DNA from: JAJPXI01 sp051867655
GTDB lineage: Bacteria > Bacillota > Clostridia > Oscillospirales > Oscillospiraceae
Length of the DNA stretch: 64,000 nt
Assembly: GCA_051867655.1 (NCBI GenBank)
Contig: JBJDYV010000089.1
Coordinates: 1-64,000, forward strand
Direction: 5' to 3'
The notes beneath the pieces were generated by a model, which made no database searches, had not been told where the DNA came from, and saw only the letters and a list, made by a program, of their open reading frames with translations. The first letter of the stretch is position 1. Each line of letters starts with the position of its first letter. The position numbers were made by a program, and so were the translations under genes. This document shows, one piece after another, positions 15,897-24,313 of the stretch.

Positions 15897-17513
15897 TTAC
15901 TTCTTGCAGATGGATGCGATCCAGTCACAGACCTCGCCGGGATAGTCCGCCTCGCAGTGGGGCTGCTCCCAGACCAGGGCGTAGTCCACACTGCCGCAAT
16001 TGGCGTTGACCAGCCTTAAAGCCAGGGTCATGCCGATGGTAAAGGACGTATCTGCGTCGCTGGCCCCCACGCGGATGCGGTAATGTTCGGCCTGCCTGCT
16101 CTCTCCGCCCGTGCCGATAAAGGCCAGGGGGTTGTACAGCCGCACCCGCTCGGCCAGATCCGCGTCGCCTTTCGCCTGCGCGAAGGCGGCCTGATAGCGG
16201 GCGGCCTCCTCCGGGAACTGTTCCGCCAGCTCGGCCACGGCGTCGGCCAGGACGCCGTTGTAGTGGACGTAATCCGCCTCCGGCGTGCCGAACGCCTGGT
16301 TTTCGCCGCTGTCCGCCTCCAGCCGGTCAAAGGATGTACAGGGCTTCATGCGGCGGCGGTGATTCAGTACATAGGAATCCAGATCGGAAATATGGGCCCG
16401 CTGGCCGTCCCAGGTCAGCCAGGCGTGCTTGTCCGCGCCGTGCACCTCGACCATCTGCGGACCGGACGGAGCCGTCTGCTGCTCCTTGGGCGGGCGCAGC
16501 ATCTTCTCCCCCGGCGTGCGGGCGTCCGGTTCCTCCTGCGGCTTCCTGGGCCCCCTGGGCGCACGAGTCCTGTATGTATAATTGCCGGACAGATAGTCCT
16601 CCACGCTGTATTCCTGCGCAAGCTTCCCCTGCTGCAGACGTTTCAGATAGTCCGTGGCGGAGTCATCCAGCCGCGCCATCAGATAGTCGTAGCCGCTGCC
16701 GCTCCGGCCGTCCTCGTTCAGACGCAGGGGCTCCCCGGTGGCAGGGTCCTTCAGCTCCAGCGAGTTAAAGTACTGGATATACCGCTTTGCCAGCACCGGG
16801 GACAGGGCGGTCTGGAAGGGCGTCAGGGCCCCCTCTTCGCTGACCACATCTTTTTGGAACATCCACTCATAGGCAATGTCCGCATGCTCCAGATCAACGA
16901 TGGGGCAATAGATCTGAGCGGCCCAGACGGCATCGCTCTCCTCCAGGAAGGCGCCGTTCTCCCGCAGGAGCGGCAGGTAGCTTTCGTTGTCCCCGGTAAC
17001 CGCCAGCAGCGTGCTCATGGCGCCGCCCGCGCTGGAGCCCACGCTGACGATCCGGTCCCAGTCGCCGGGCAGGCAGGCGCGGTTGTGCCGCAGGAACCGG
17101 AGGGCCGTCTTCAGATCGATCAGACAGCTGGGGCCTTTCCCCACCAGCTTTCCCGCCTCGTCCCGGGAATCCCGGCCCCGGCAGCCGCAGGTGACATACA
17201 CCCAGCCGCGCTCCAGATACTGGGGCGCGGTACAGCGCGGACTATCCAGCCAGGTATGGGGCATCTGCATATATCCGGCGGCGCTGTTGGCGAAGACCAC
17301 GGGCACGGACCGGGCCGCCGCGGGAATGGTGCCGTCCTCGTTCACCAGCTCCCTGGGGGCGAAAATGCTCAGCCGCTGGAAGGCCGGGACCTTCGCCGCG
17401 GGGGTGTAGAGGACATCCTCCAGGCACCAGCAATCGTACTTTTCGTTGAAGGTCCACCGGTCGGCATACTGCGCCAACTCCATGGACGTGTTTAAAATGG
17501 GAACCTGAACCAT
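15897..17513 (-). CDS. Subtype-B tannase-like alpha/beta hydrolase
   Basis: The 538-residue protein shows the subtype-B tannase pattern: oxyanion-loop segment NSAAGYMQ, CGCRGRD, nucleophile motif GSSAGGAMST, then GASDADTSFTI (acid) and EQPHCEADYP (histidine), in the order Ser-Asp-His known from Lactobacillus tannase. These enzymes cut gallate or phenolic esters. It has no signal peptide, so the substrate would have to enter the cell. A Pro-rich insertion around residues 315-350 is unusual. The start is ATG 17513; a TTG six bases upstream lies in a poorer position. It is a single gene with its own promoter. Exact substrate unknown. Confidence 0.75.
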   Translation of the reverse strand: MVQVPILNTSMELAQYADRWTFNEKYDCWCLEDVLYTPAAKVPAFQRLSIFAPRELVNEDGTIPAAARSVPVVFANSAAGYMQMPHTWLDSPRCTAPQYLERGWVYVTCGCRGRDSRDEAGKLVGKGPSCLIDLKTALRFLRHNRACLPGDWDRIVSVGSSAGGAMSTLLAVTGDNESYLPLLRENGAFLEESDAVWAAQIYCPIVDLEHADIAYEWMFQKDVVSEEGALTPFQTALSPVLAKRYIQYFNSLELKDPATGEPLRLNEDGRSGSGYDYLMARLDDSATDYLKRLQQGKLAQEYSVEDYLSGNYTYRTRAPRGPRKPQEEPDARTPGEKMLRPPKEQQTAPSGPQMVEVHGADKHAWLTWDGQRAHISDLDSYVLNHRRRMKPCTSFDRLEADSGENQAFGTPEADYVHYNGVLADAVAELAEQFPEEAARYQAAFAQAKGDADLAERVRLYNPLAFIGTGGESRQAEHYRIRVGASDADTSFTIGMTLALRLVNANCGSVDYALVWEQPHCEADYPGEVCDWIASICKK

Positions 17514-17545
17514 AATCAATCATCCTTTTCCAGCTTCTTACAGGA

Positions 17546-17574
17546 ATTATACAGCACCCCCGCCTTTTCTGCAA
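17546..17574 (-). promoter_or_regulatory. Sigma-A promoter of the tannase-like gene
   Basis: On the minus strand TTGCAG (17574-17569), 17-base spacer, TATAAT (17551-17546), about 33 bases before the ATG. Confidence 0.8.
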
Positions 17575-17585
17575 GCGATTTTGCA

Positions 17586-17623
17586 GTAAAATCGCCCCGC
17601 GGTGTACCGCGGGGCGGTTTTAC
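17586..17623 (-). terminator. Intrinsic terminator after psuG
   Basis: A 17-bp stem (17586-17602 with 17607-17623, one G-T pair) and a TGTA loop, ending in TTTTAC on the minus strand, directly after psuG. Confidence 0.85.
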
Positions 17624-17631
17624 TTTCCTGT

Positions 17632-18552
17632 TCACCCCAGTTTGCACAGCTCAGCGGCGGTCTGAGCCGCCAGGCGGGCGTTGTTGTACACCAGCTGGAT
17701 GTTGGAGGCCAGGCTGTCGCCGCCGGTGATGTCCTTGATCTTGGCCAGCAGGAAGGGCGTGGTCTCCTTGCCGTGGATACCCAGGGCGTTGGCCTCGGCC
17801 ACGGCGGCGTCGATGGCCTTGTTGATGACGTCGGCATCCATGGAGTACTCCTCGGGGATGGGGTTGGTCACCAGCATACCGCCCTTGTACCCCAGCTCCC
17901 GCTGCACATGGAAGGCGGCGGCCAGCTCTTCGGCGCTGTCGATCTCATAGTCCACGGAAAATCCGCTCTTGCGGGTGTAGAAGGCGGGCAGCTCCTTGGT
18001 GCCGAAGCCGATGACGGGCACACCGTGGGTCTCCAGGTACTCCAGGGTCAGGCCCAGGTCCAGGATGGACTTTGCCCCGGCGCACACCACCATGACGGGG
18101 GTCTGGGCCAGCTCCTCCAGGTCGGCGGAGATGTCCATGGTGGTCTCGGCACCCCGGTGGACGCCGCCGATGCCGCCGGTGGCGAATACTTTGATCCCCG
18201 CCATATGGGCGATGATCATGGTGGTGGTGACGGTGGTGGCGCCGTCCTCGCCCCGGGCCACCAGCACGGGCAGATCCCGGCGGCTGGCCTTGGTGACGGC
18301 CAGGCCCTTCTTGCCCAGGTGCTCGATCTCCTCCTGGGTGCAGCCCGCCTTCAGGCGGCCGCCGATGACGGCGATGGTGGCGGGCACCGCGCCGCACTCC
18401 CGGATGATGCGCTCCACGTTCAGAGCGGTCTCCACGTTCTGGGGATAGGGCATGCCGTGGGAGATGATGGTGGACTCCAGGGCCACCACGGGCTTGTTGT
18501 TCTTCAGGGCTTCCGCCACCTCGGGGGAAATGTCCAGATATTTGTTCAGCAT
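17632..18552 (-). CDS. psuG: Pseudouridine-5'-phosphate glycosidase
   Basis: The 306-residue protein is full-length PsuG: VVALESTIISHGMPYP near the N-terminus, ATIAVIGGRLKAG, GGIGGVHRGAE, CAGAKSILD and a C-terminal GGDSLASNIQLVYNN. It splits pseudouridine 5'-phosphate to uracil and ribose 5-phosphate in a manganese-dependent reaction. The start ATG 18552 follows GGAGG. It is the last gene of the psuK - YgjV-like - psuG operon, 26 bases after the membrane gene. Confidence 0.96.
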   Translation of the reverse strand: MLNKYLDISPEVAEALKNNKPVVALESTIISHGMPYPQNVETALNVERIIRECGAVPATIAVIGGRLKAGCTQEEIEHLGKKGLAVTKASRRDLPVLVARGEDGATTVTTTMIIAHMAGIKVFATGGIGGVHRGAETTMDISADLEELAQTPVMVVCAGAKSILDLGLTLEYLETHGVPVIGFGTKELPAFYTRKSGFSVDYEIDSAEELAAAFHVQRELGYKGGMLVTNPIPEEYSMDADVINKAIDAAVAEANALGIHGKETTPFLLAKIKDITGGDSLASNIQLVYNNARLAAQTAAELCKLG

Positions 18553-18578
18553 GGTAATCAACCTCCAAATGTTATGAG

Positions 18579-19106
18579 TCAGTGATCCGCCCGGGATTTC
18601 AGGGCGGGACGGATATCGAAACGCCACACGGCGATGATAAATGAGATCAGGGCGAACACCTCAATGATGGTGCACGACCAGGAGCCGGCGATCAGGTTAT
18701 AGATCAGCACCAACGGGGAGTTGCACAGGTACAGCAGCCGGGTCAGGCGCATGTTGTTCACCCACAGGGCCACGGTGGTCAGCATCATGGCCGCACCCAG
18801 AAGCAGGCAGTAGGGGCCATCCCAGGTCAGCAGCGGGGAAGCGGCGTAGCATGCCAGGAAGAAGACCAGCCACCACTTGCTCCTGGCCCATTTCCGGTCG
18901 TTGTAGGAGCACACCACCGCCCGCAGAAGGCCCAGCAGGTTGATGATCACGCCGGTGGCCGCGCCCAGCAGAGCATAGTGAGCGATCCACATCACACAGC
19001 ACAAAAACTGGAGGGACAGGATGCGTCTGCGGCTGCCGCTCTGCAGGGCGGTAAAGGCGATGATGGACGGGATCAGGCCCAGGGCCTGGACAAAGAGAAA
19101 CCACAT
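18579..19106 (-). CDS. YgjV-like membrane protein
   Basis: The 175-residue protein has about six short membrane helices (for example FLFVQALGLIPSIIAF and LISFIIAVWRFDI) and resembles YgjV. ATG 19106 comes right after the psuK stop (19110-19108); an upstream TTG has no usable ribosome-site spacing. It lies inside the pseudouridine operon. A role in nucleoside entry or in handling the products is suggested by position only; YgjV has no established function that I know. Confidence 0.78.
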   Translation of the reverse strand: MWFLFVQALGLIPSIIAFTALQSGSRRRILSLQFLCCVMWIAHYALLGAATGVIINLLGLLRAVVCSYNDRKWARSKWWLVFFLACYAASPLLTWDGPYCLLLGAAMMLTTVALWVNNMRLTRLLYLCNSPLVLIYNLIAGSWSCTIIEVFALISFIIAVWRFDIRPALKSRADH

Positions 19107-19107
19107 G

Positions 19108-20187
19108 TTACGCAAGCCTCCGGCGCAGTTCGTTGACGCTCAGGGCGGGGTTAATGGTCTGCGCACCCTCCATGGCGATGGCCGAGGCGGCCAGACCCGC
19201 CCGGGCGGTGTGCTCCAGATCGGTGCCCTCCAGATAGGCCCAGGCCAGGGCGGCCATGAAGGCGTCGCCGCAGCCGGTGGTGTTGACCATCCTGCCGGGA
19301 ATGCAGGGCAGGCGGCACCGCGCGCCGGTGTGGTCGGCGGCGTACACCCCGTCCCCGCCCAGGGAGATGAATACCCGGTGCAGGCCAGTGTCCAATAAGG
19401 CGGAGGCGGCGCGCTCCAGGCTCTGGTCGTCGGTGATGGCCACGCCGGACAGCAACTCGGCCTCCAGGCGGTTGGGCTTCAGGGTGTGGAGCCTGCCCAG
19501 AATGGGCTTCAGCTTCACCGCTTTGGCCGTGGACACCGGATCGGCAAAAATGGGGACTTTGGCGTTCTCCGCCAGCCAGGCCAGAGTCTCCGCCGGGATG
19601 TTGGTATCCGCCACGATCAGCTGGGCGTTGTTCAAATAGCTCTGCCGGGCGGACAGGAAGGCCGGGGTCATGTGCTCATAGATCTCCATATCGGAGACCG
19701 CCAGGGCCATGTCCCCGTCCGGGCCGGCCAAGAATACATAGGTGGAGGTGGCGCCGCCGGGCACCGTCAGGGACTGGGAGATGTCGATGCCCAGCTCCCC
19801 GCAGGAGGCGGCGAGCTTCTGGGCATACAGGTCGTCCCCAAAGGCGGTAATCAGCCGGGTGTCCACCCCCAGCAGAGCCATGTTGTGGGCAATGTTGCGT
19901 CCCACGCCCCCCAGGCTCATGCGCACCCGGCCGGGGTTGGAGTCGGCAGCCACCAGGGGCGCGGCGGCGGTGCCGCCAATGTCCATATTCACCGCGCCCA
20001 CCACCACCGCGTAGGTGGCCGTGCGCAGCACATAGCCCTTTCCGGCAATATAGCCTTTCTTCATCAGGTTGGAAATATGCACCGCCACGGAGGACCGGGT
20101 AATGCCCGCCTTCTCCGCCAGCTCCTGCTGGGAGATCAGGGGGTCCTCCTCGATCCAGCGCAGCAGCTCCCGCTCCCGTTGGGTCAC
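19108..20187 (-). CDS. psuK: Pseudouridine kinase with N-terminal winged HTH
   Basis: Residues 1-60 are a winged HTH (LISQQELAEKAGITRSSVAVHI); the rest is a PfkB/ribokinase domain with GGVGRNIAHN near 95 and the catalytic NTTGCGDAF motif. It phosphorylates pseudouridine at the 5' hydroxyl for PsuG. The HTH may let the kinase control its own operon. GTG 20196 is part of AGGAGGTG, so GTG 20187, eight bases later, is the likely start. It is the first gene of the operon behind a strong promoter. Confidence 0.9.
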   Translation of the reverse strand: MTQRERELLRWIEEDPLISQQELAEKAGITRSSVAVHISNLMKKGYIAGKGYVLRTATYAVVVGAVNMDIGGTAAAPLVAADSNPGRVRMSLGGVGRNIAHNMALLGVDTRLITAFGDDLYAQKLAASCGELGIDISQSLTVPGGATSTYVFLAGPDGDMALAVSDMEIYEHMTPAFLSARQSYLNNAQLIVADTNIPAETLAWLAENAKVPIFADPVSTAKAVKLKPILGRLHTLKPNRLEAELLSGVAITDDQSLERAASALLDTGLHRVFISLGGDGVYAADHTGARCRLPCIPGRMVNTTGCGDAFMAALAWAYLEGTDLEHTARAGLAASAIAMEGAQTINPALSVNELRRRLA

Positions 20188-20232
20188 GGCGGCCACCTCC
20201 TAAACTTTTGTTTGCATTATTATCATTTGCTT

Positions 20233-20260
20233 AGTATAACAGTTTTGAAGAGGATGTCAA
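20233..20260 (-). promoter_or_regulatory. Sigma-A promoter of the pseudouridine operon
   Basis: On the minus strand TTGACA (20260-20255), 16-base spacer, TATACT (20238-20233), followed by an AT-rich leader with the repeat GCAAATGA/GCAAAC that could be an operator. Confidence 0.8.
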
Positions 20261-20319
20261 GTACTTGGGAACATTTCCCTCAAACTTTCGTCCAAGAGAG
20301 TAAAAGGAGGACGATCCAA

Positions 20320-21117
20320 ATGAAACACATCACCAGAATGTTGGCCCTGCTGCTGGGGCTTTTCCTGTTGGCCAGCTGCACCAGCCAGGGGCAATCCTAC
20401 TGCCCTCCGGCAGAGGAGCCGGATGTCTCCCCCGCCGGCTGCACGGAGGACGGGACCACTGATCTTGTTGGACCCGTAGACGGGCCGCCCTGGTTTGCCA
20501 CCTTCCGCATCGTGGACGGAGCGGAAACAGGCAGCCTGCTTCTGGCCGAAAATGACGGTTCCGCCGGAGCGGTCTATACCCTGAATGTGAACAAAATGCC
20601 GCTGGATTTTACCCCGCGGGATGGTCAACTGATCAACGTCTATTTTGAAACCATCCTGGAAACCTACCCTGCCCAGTTTCAAGGCGTCAGCGCCGTGGAA
20701 CTGACCAAAGCCCCGGTCAATGACCGCTGCGGGCTCTACCTCCAGGTGCTGGAGGATCTGTGGAATGTGGACCCCGGTTTGAATACCGGCATCACCGAGC
20801 TGGGCGTGGACCTGTCCCGGCTGACAGACCTGACGGAAAGTGAGAAGGCCGCCGTGGCCTGGCGCTTCGGGGAGCTCCACGGGCTGTTCCCCATCGTGGG
20901 CACCTGGGAGGAGCTGTGCGAGCAGGGGTACATCGACCGGGAGCACCTGTTCTGGGAGGACGGCTGCCTGTTCTCCCTGACCGGCTCGGCGGAGGGCGTC
21001 TTTGACGCCGAAAAGTGGCGCAACGGCACCGGGGCCTATTATTTCTCCGACTGCTCCGCCCAAATGGCGGAAGATGGCACCTGGACCTATACCGTGGGGA
21101 GCGAGGTTATCTCCTGA
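20320..21117 (+). CDS. Lipoprotein of unknown function
   Basis: ATG 20320 after AAAAGGAGG opens a 265-residue protein with a signal peptide and lipobox LASC. The mature part is soluble and acidic, with no repeat or domain that I recognise. A proposed small beta region (FATFRIVDGAETGSLLL) is followed by helices (LTESEKAAVAWRFGEL). It would be anchored on the outer face of the membrane. It diverges from psuK. Confidence 0.65.
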   Translation: MKHITRMLALLLGLFLLASCTSQGQSYCPPAEEPDVSPAGCTEDGTTDLVGPVDGPPWFATFRIVDGAETGSLLLAENDGSAGAVYTLNVNKMPLDFTPRDGQLINVYFETILETYPAQFQGVSAVELTKAPVNDRCGLYLQVLEDLWNVDPGLNTGITELGVDLSRLTDLTESEKAAVAWRFGELHGLFPIVGTWEELCEQGYIDREHLFWEDGCLFSLTGSAEGVFDAEKWRNGTGAYYFSDCSAQMAEDGTWTYTVGSEVIS

Positions 21118-21139
21118 AACCGAATATCCCAAAAAAATC

Positions 21140-21178
21140 GCCGTCTGTCCGAAAAGCATGGACAGGCGGCCCTTTTTT
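21140..21178 (+). terminator. Intrinsic terminator
   Basis: GCCGTCTGTCC (21140-21150) pairs with 21160-21170 (one mismatch), followed by CCTTTTTTCC. Confidence 0.85.
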
Positions 21179-21215
21179 CCATATACTACAAGTAAGGAAG
21201 AAGGGAGGGAGAGCC

Positions 21216-21671
21216 GTGAAGGTGGAGATCCGCATCGTCCCGGAACGGGAGGAGCCGACGGTGGTCATCGAAACCCCGGAACTAACCGCCCAAGCGGAGG
21301 AGCTGGCCGCGCGCATTGCCGCTCTGGCACCTGAGCCGCCCACCCTCTGGCAGAGGGACCGGGCCGTGCGGTGTCCGGCGGCGGACATCCTGCGCTTTTA
21401 CACCGCGGACAAGGGGGTCCTCGCCCAGCTCGCCGACGGCCGGGTCTGCACCGTCCGCCTGCGGCTGTATGAGCTGGAGGAACGGCTGGACGGACACACC
21501 TTCGTGCGCATTTCCCAGTCGGAGATCGTCAACCTGAAGCGGGTGACCGCTCTGGACATGTCCCTGACCGGAACCATTAAAATCACTCTGGCGGGCGGCG
21601 CGGCGGTGTGCTATGCCTCCCGGCGGTATGTGAAGAAGATCAAGGAAGCGGTCGGACTGGGAAGGAGGTAA
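21216..21671 (+). CDS. LytTR-domain transcriptional regulator
   Basis: The 151-residue protein has a short N-terminal region and a LytTR DNA-binding domain (about 45-148): ADILRFYTADKGVLAQL, RLYELEERL, TFVRISQSEIVNLKRV and SRRYVKKIKEAVG. It lacks a receiver domain, the form that is normally paired with a DUF3021 membrane protein, which is the next gene (5-base gap). GTG 21216 follows GGGAGGGAGAG. Confidence 0.88.
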   Translation: MKVEIRIVPEREEPTVVIETPELTAQAEELAARIAALAPEPPTLWQRDRAVRCPAADILRFYTADKGVLAQLADGRVCTVRLRLYELEERLDGHTFVRISQSEIVNLKRVTALDMSLTGTIKITLAGGAAVCYASRRYVKKIKEAVGLGRR

Positions 21672-21676
21672 CAGGG

Positions 21677-22180
21677 GTGAACAATGGCAAAAAAGCCTGG
21701 CTCATCCGCATTTTTGCAGGCGGAGTCATCGGAACAGCCTTTCTGTACTTTGTGGGGGCTTTCTTCAATGCCCTCCTGCACGGCGGTCTGGGTTGGGGCG
21801 GCCCGGCGCTGCTTCCGGTGAGTCCGGATCTGGCTGATTTGGTTGGCTCGAAGCACTTGGCGGCGGTCATCCAGTTCGCCCTTTACTTTGCCTTGGGCGC
21901 GGGGATCGGGGTAGCTACCCTTCCCTTTGCCGAGGACGGGAAGCAGTTGTTTGTCCGCTCCGCCCTCCATTTCGTCTATACCGCCGCTGTGTTCTCCGCT
22001 CTGGTCTGGCTGTGCTGGTGGAACTGGGGCGAGTGGCTGGTCTGGCTGATGGAGCTGGCTGCGCTGGCACTGGTCTATCTCCTGATTTGGGGCGTCCGCT
22101 GGGTCACCTGGTACGCCGAGCTGCGCAAACTGCGCAGGGCCCTGGGACTGAAAGAACAGCATGGGAAAAAGGAGGAATAA
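21677..22180 (+). CDS. DUF3021 membrane protein
   Basis: The 167-residue protein has four membrane helices and the DUF3021 look (N-terminal RIFAGGVIGTAFLYF, C-terminal helix ending in charged residues). Partner of the preceding LytTR regulator, probably controlling it at the membrane. GTG 21677 follows AAGGAGG. It is part of the operon 21216-22457. Confidence 0.8.
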   Translation: MNNGKKAWLIRIFAGGVIGTAFLYFVGAFFNALLHGGLGWGGPALLPVSPDLADLVGSKHLAAVIQFALYFALGAGIGVATLPFAEDGKQLFVRSALHFVYTAAVFSALVWLCWWNWGEWLVWLMELAALALVYLLIWGVRWVTWYAELRKLRRALGLKEQHGKKEE

Positions 22181-22181
22181 T

Positions 22182-22457
22182 ATGGAAGAATCCTTCATCT
22201 TTTTCATTCTACTACTGCCCGGCATTATCCTTTGCGTCCTTGAGGGGCTGCTCACAGCTCTGACCAAGATCGAAAGAGGGCGTTTTGTGATCCCTGTCCT
22301 GGTCGGCTTTGTGCTCCTGATCCTCTTGATACGGTGCGAAACCGTCACCGGCTGGGATAGTCTGTTCTGGAGCTTCTGCGCCATGATGGCCGCGTTCGCC
22401 CTGATCGGCTCCTTAGTGGGCTGCGCACTCGGACAGCGTTTCAAAAGGGCCATGTGA
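22182..22457 (+). CDS. Small membrane protein, 91 residues
   Basis: Three hydrophobic helices (residues 5-27, 35-52 and 60-85) and almost no soluble part. ATG 22182 is preceded by GGAGG and starts one base after the DUF3021 stop, so it belongs to the same operon. No family recognised. Confidence 0.6.
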   Translation: MEESFIFFILLLPGIILCVLEGLLTALTKIERGRFVIPVLVGFVLLILLIRCETVTGWDSLFWSFCAMMAAFALIGSLVGCALGQRFKRAM

Positions 22458-22528
22458 CTGAATCACAGGACGAAACAGAAGGCGAAAAACGATGTTCATA
22501 ATCAACGGTGTGAAGGAGAGACGGCGCC

Positions 22529-22981
22529 ATGAAACAGACAAAGCTGTATAACATCATCCTGCCCATCTGGCTCCTGATTTTGCTTCCGCAGGTGTGGCTG
22601 ATCACCATTCCGGGCAATCTGATCATCGACTGCGCGGTACTGCTGCTGGCCCTGCTGGCCTTGAAGCATCCGCAGAAAAAGGCCGTTCTGAAAAAGCTCT
22701 GGTGGAGATTCTGGCTGCTGGGCTTCGCCGCCGACGCGGTGGGCGTGGTCTGGATGTTTCTTCCCGCTCTCGCAGAATATGTCATCAGCAATCCCTTCAA
22801 GCACCCGGCGGCCTTTGTGTGGACGCTGATCGGCGTGGCTCTGGCTGGCGTGTGCATCTACTTCTTCGACAAGCGGGCCATGCGCTCCTGCACCCTGCTG
22901 ACTGGCCGACAGAAGCACATCATCGCCCTGACCATGGCCATCGTCACCGCCCCCTGGCTCTTCTTTATCCCTATGTACTGA
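22529..22981 (+). CDS. Membrane protein, 150 residues, unknown
   Basis: Four to five membrane helices (IILPIWLLILLPQVW, LIIDCAVLLLALLAL, FWLLGFAADAVGVVW, FVWTLIGVALAGVCIYF, MAIVTAPWLFFIPMY). ATG 22529 follows GAAGGAGAGACGG. No family recognised. It ends at a bidirectional terminator. Confidence 0.6.
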   Translation: MKQTKLYNIILPIWLLILLPQVWLITIPGNLIIDCAVLLLALLALKHPQKKAVLKKLWWRFWLLGFAADAVGVVWMFLPALAEYVISNPFKHPAAFVWTLIGVALAGVCIYFFDKRAMRSCTLLTGRQKHIIALTMAIVTAPWLFFIPMY

Positions 22982-22987
22982 GTACTG

Positions 22988-23022
22988 AAAACGGCCGCCG
23001 GAAATACCGGCGGCCGTTTATT
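22988..23022. terminator. Bidirectional intrinsic terminator
   Basis: AAACGGCCGCCGG (22989-23001) pairs perfectly with 23007-23019, loop AAATA, between convergent genes. T-runs are short on both sides. Confidence 0.75.
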
Positions 23023-23026
23023 ACCC

Positions 23027-24214
23027 TCAGGCAAATTCTTTTTCGTAGGCTGCGTGCAGTTGCTTCAACGCCTTTTCCAGCGTGCTGTGGTGACAGGCAA
23101 AGTTCATGCGCACAAAGCCGGCGCCCTCGCAGCCGAACCAGGTACCCAGGTCTACGGCGATCTTGGCGCGCTCCACAAAGAAGCGCTCCGCCTGCTCCGT
23201 ATCCAGCCCCAGGCCGCGCAGATCCACCCAGACCAGGTAAGTCCCCTGGGGCTTCCGGAATTTGATCTTGGGGGTGTACCGCTCGGCAAAATCAATGGCG
23301 TAGTCGATGTTGGCCTCGATGTACTCCATGACCTCTTTGATATACGGTTCCCCATACGTCCAGGCGGCCTCCAGGGCGACACCCGCAAAAACATTCATGC
23401 TGGGTATACTGCTCTTTGCCATCTGTTGGCGGAATTTGGCCCGGATCTCCGGGTTGGGAATGATAATGGCGGAGGACTGAAGTCCCGCCATATTGAAGGT
23501 CTTGCTGGGCGCGTAGCAGGAGATGCAGTCTGTGCCGCACGCCTGCGCCACGGGGCCGGTGGAAGTAAAGGAAACGCCCTTCATCAGCAGGTCGGCGTGG
23601 ATCTCGTCGGAGATGAGGGTGACGCCGTGGCGGCGGCAGATCGTGCAAACCCGCTCCAGCTCTTCCCTGCTCCATACCCGTCCAACGGGGTTGTGAGGGC
23701 TGCAGAGGATCATCAGCTTGGTCCGCGGCTCGGCGGCCAGCTCCTCCAGCTGGTCAACGTTCATCCCATAGGTATCCTCCTCCAGGATCAGACTGTTATC
23801 TCGCACCACCCGGCCGTTGTTCTCCACGCTTCTGCGGAAGGGGTAGTAGACCGGCGGCTGGATGATCACCCCGTCCCCCGGCTCGGTCAGAGCTTGGACC
23901 GCATGAGACAGCGCGGGCACCACGCCGGGCGTGAACACGATCCACTCCCGGTCAATGTCCCAGCCGTACCGCTTTTTCATCCAGCCCAGAACCGCGTTGT
24001 CATACCCCTCGGTCTGGTCCACATTGTAGCCGTAAAGCCCCGCCTGGGCACGCTTGACGACAGCGTCCACCACTTCCGGCGGGCACCGGAAATCCATATC
24101 AGCCACCCACATGGGCACCGTATCGCTGACGTCCATGCCGGGAAACACATCGGCATAATCGTCCCACTTGCAGCAGTCAGTCCCCCGCCGCTCAATATAT
24201 TCGTCAAAGTTCAT
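23027..24214 (-). CDS. MalY/PatB-type pyridoxal-phosphate C-S lyase
   Basis: The 395-residue protein is a class I/II aminotransferase-fold enzyme of the MalY/PatB branch: MWVADMDF near residue 35, HNPVGRVW, ISDEIHADL and the PLP-lysine motif SKTFNMAGL. Such enzymes cleave cystathionine or cysteine to ammonia, pyruvate and a thiol, which fits the sulfur genes nearby. The start ATG 24214 follows GGAGGAAAAA. It has its own promoter. Confidence 0.88.
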   Translation of the reverse strand: MNFDEYIERRGTDCCKWDDYADVFPGMDVSDTVPMWVADMDFRCPPEVVDAVVKRAQAGLYGYNVDQTEGYDNAVLGWMKKRYGWDIDREWIVFTPGVVPALSHAVQALTEPGDGVIIQPPVYYPFRRSVENNGRVVRDNSLILEEDTYGMNVDQLEELAAEPRTKLMILCSPHNPVGRVWSREELERVCTICRRHGVTLISDEIHADLLMKGVSFTSTGPVAQACGTDCISCYAPSKTFNMAGLQSSAIIIPNPEIRAKFRQQMAKSSIPSMNVFAGVALEAAWTYGEPYIKEVMEYIEANIDYAIDFAERYTPKIKFRKPQGTYLVWVDLRGLGLDTEQAERFFVERAKIAVDLGTWFGCEGAGFVRMNFACHHSTLEKALKQLHAAYEKEFA

Positions 24215-24265
24215 GCTTTTTCCTCCATATTGACGTCAGGCCTGTCCATTTGAATTGTCAGCGCA

Positions 24266-24294
24266 ATTTTATCACAGGCCGGTCATGGGTTCAA
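24266..24294 (-). promoter_or_regulatory. Sigma-A promoter of the PatB-type gene
   Basis: On the minus strand TTGAAC (24294-24289), 17-base spacer, TAAAAT (24271-24266). Confidence 0.7.
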
Positions 24295-24313
24295 GCCCGG
24301 CGGCCGGCAGTTT

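Noticed and set aside
16083..17495. 470-residue plus-strand frame opposite the tannase-like gene, and the 418-residue frame at 28092-29348 opposite metY
   Set aside because: Both are mirror frames of recognised enzymes with unnatural composition.
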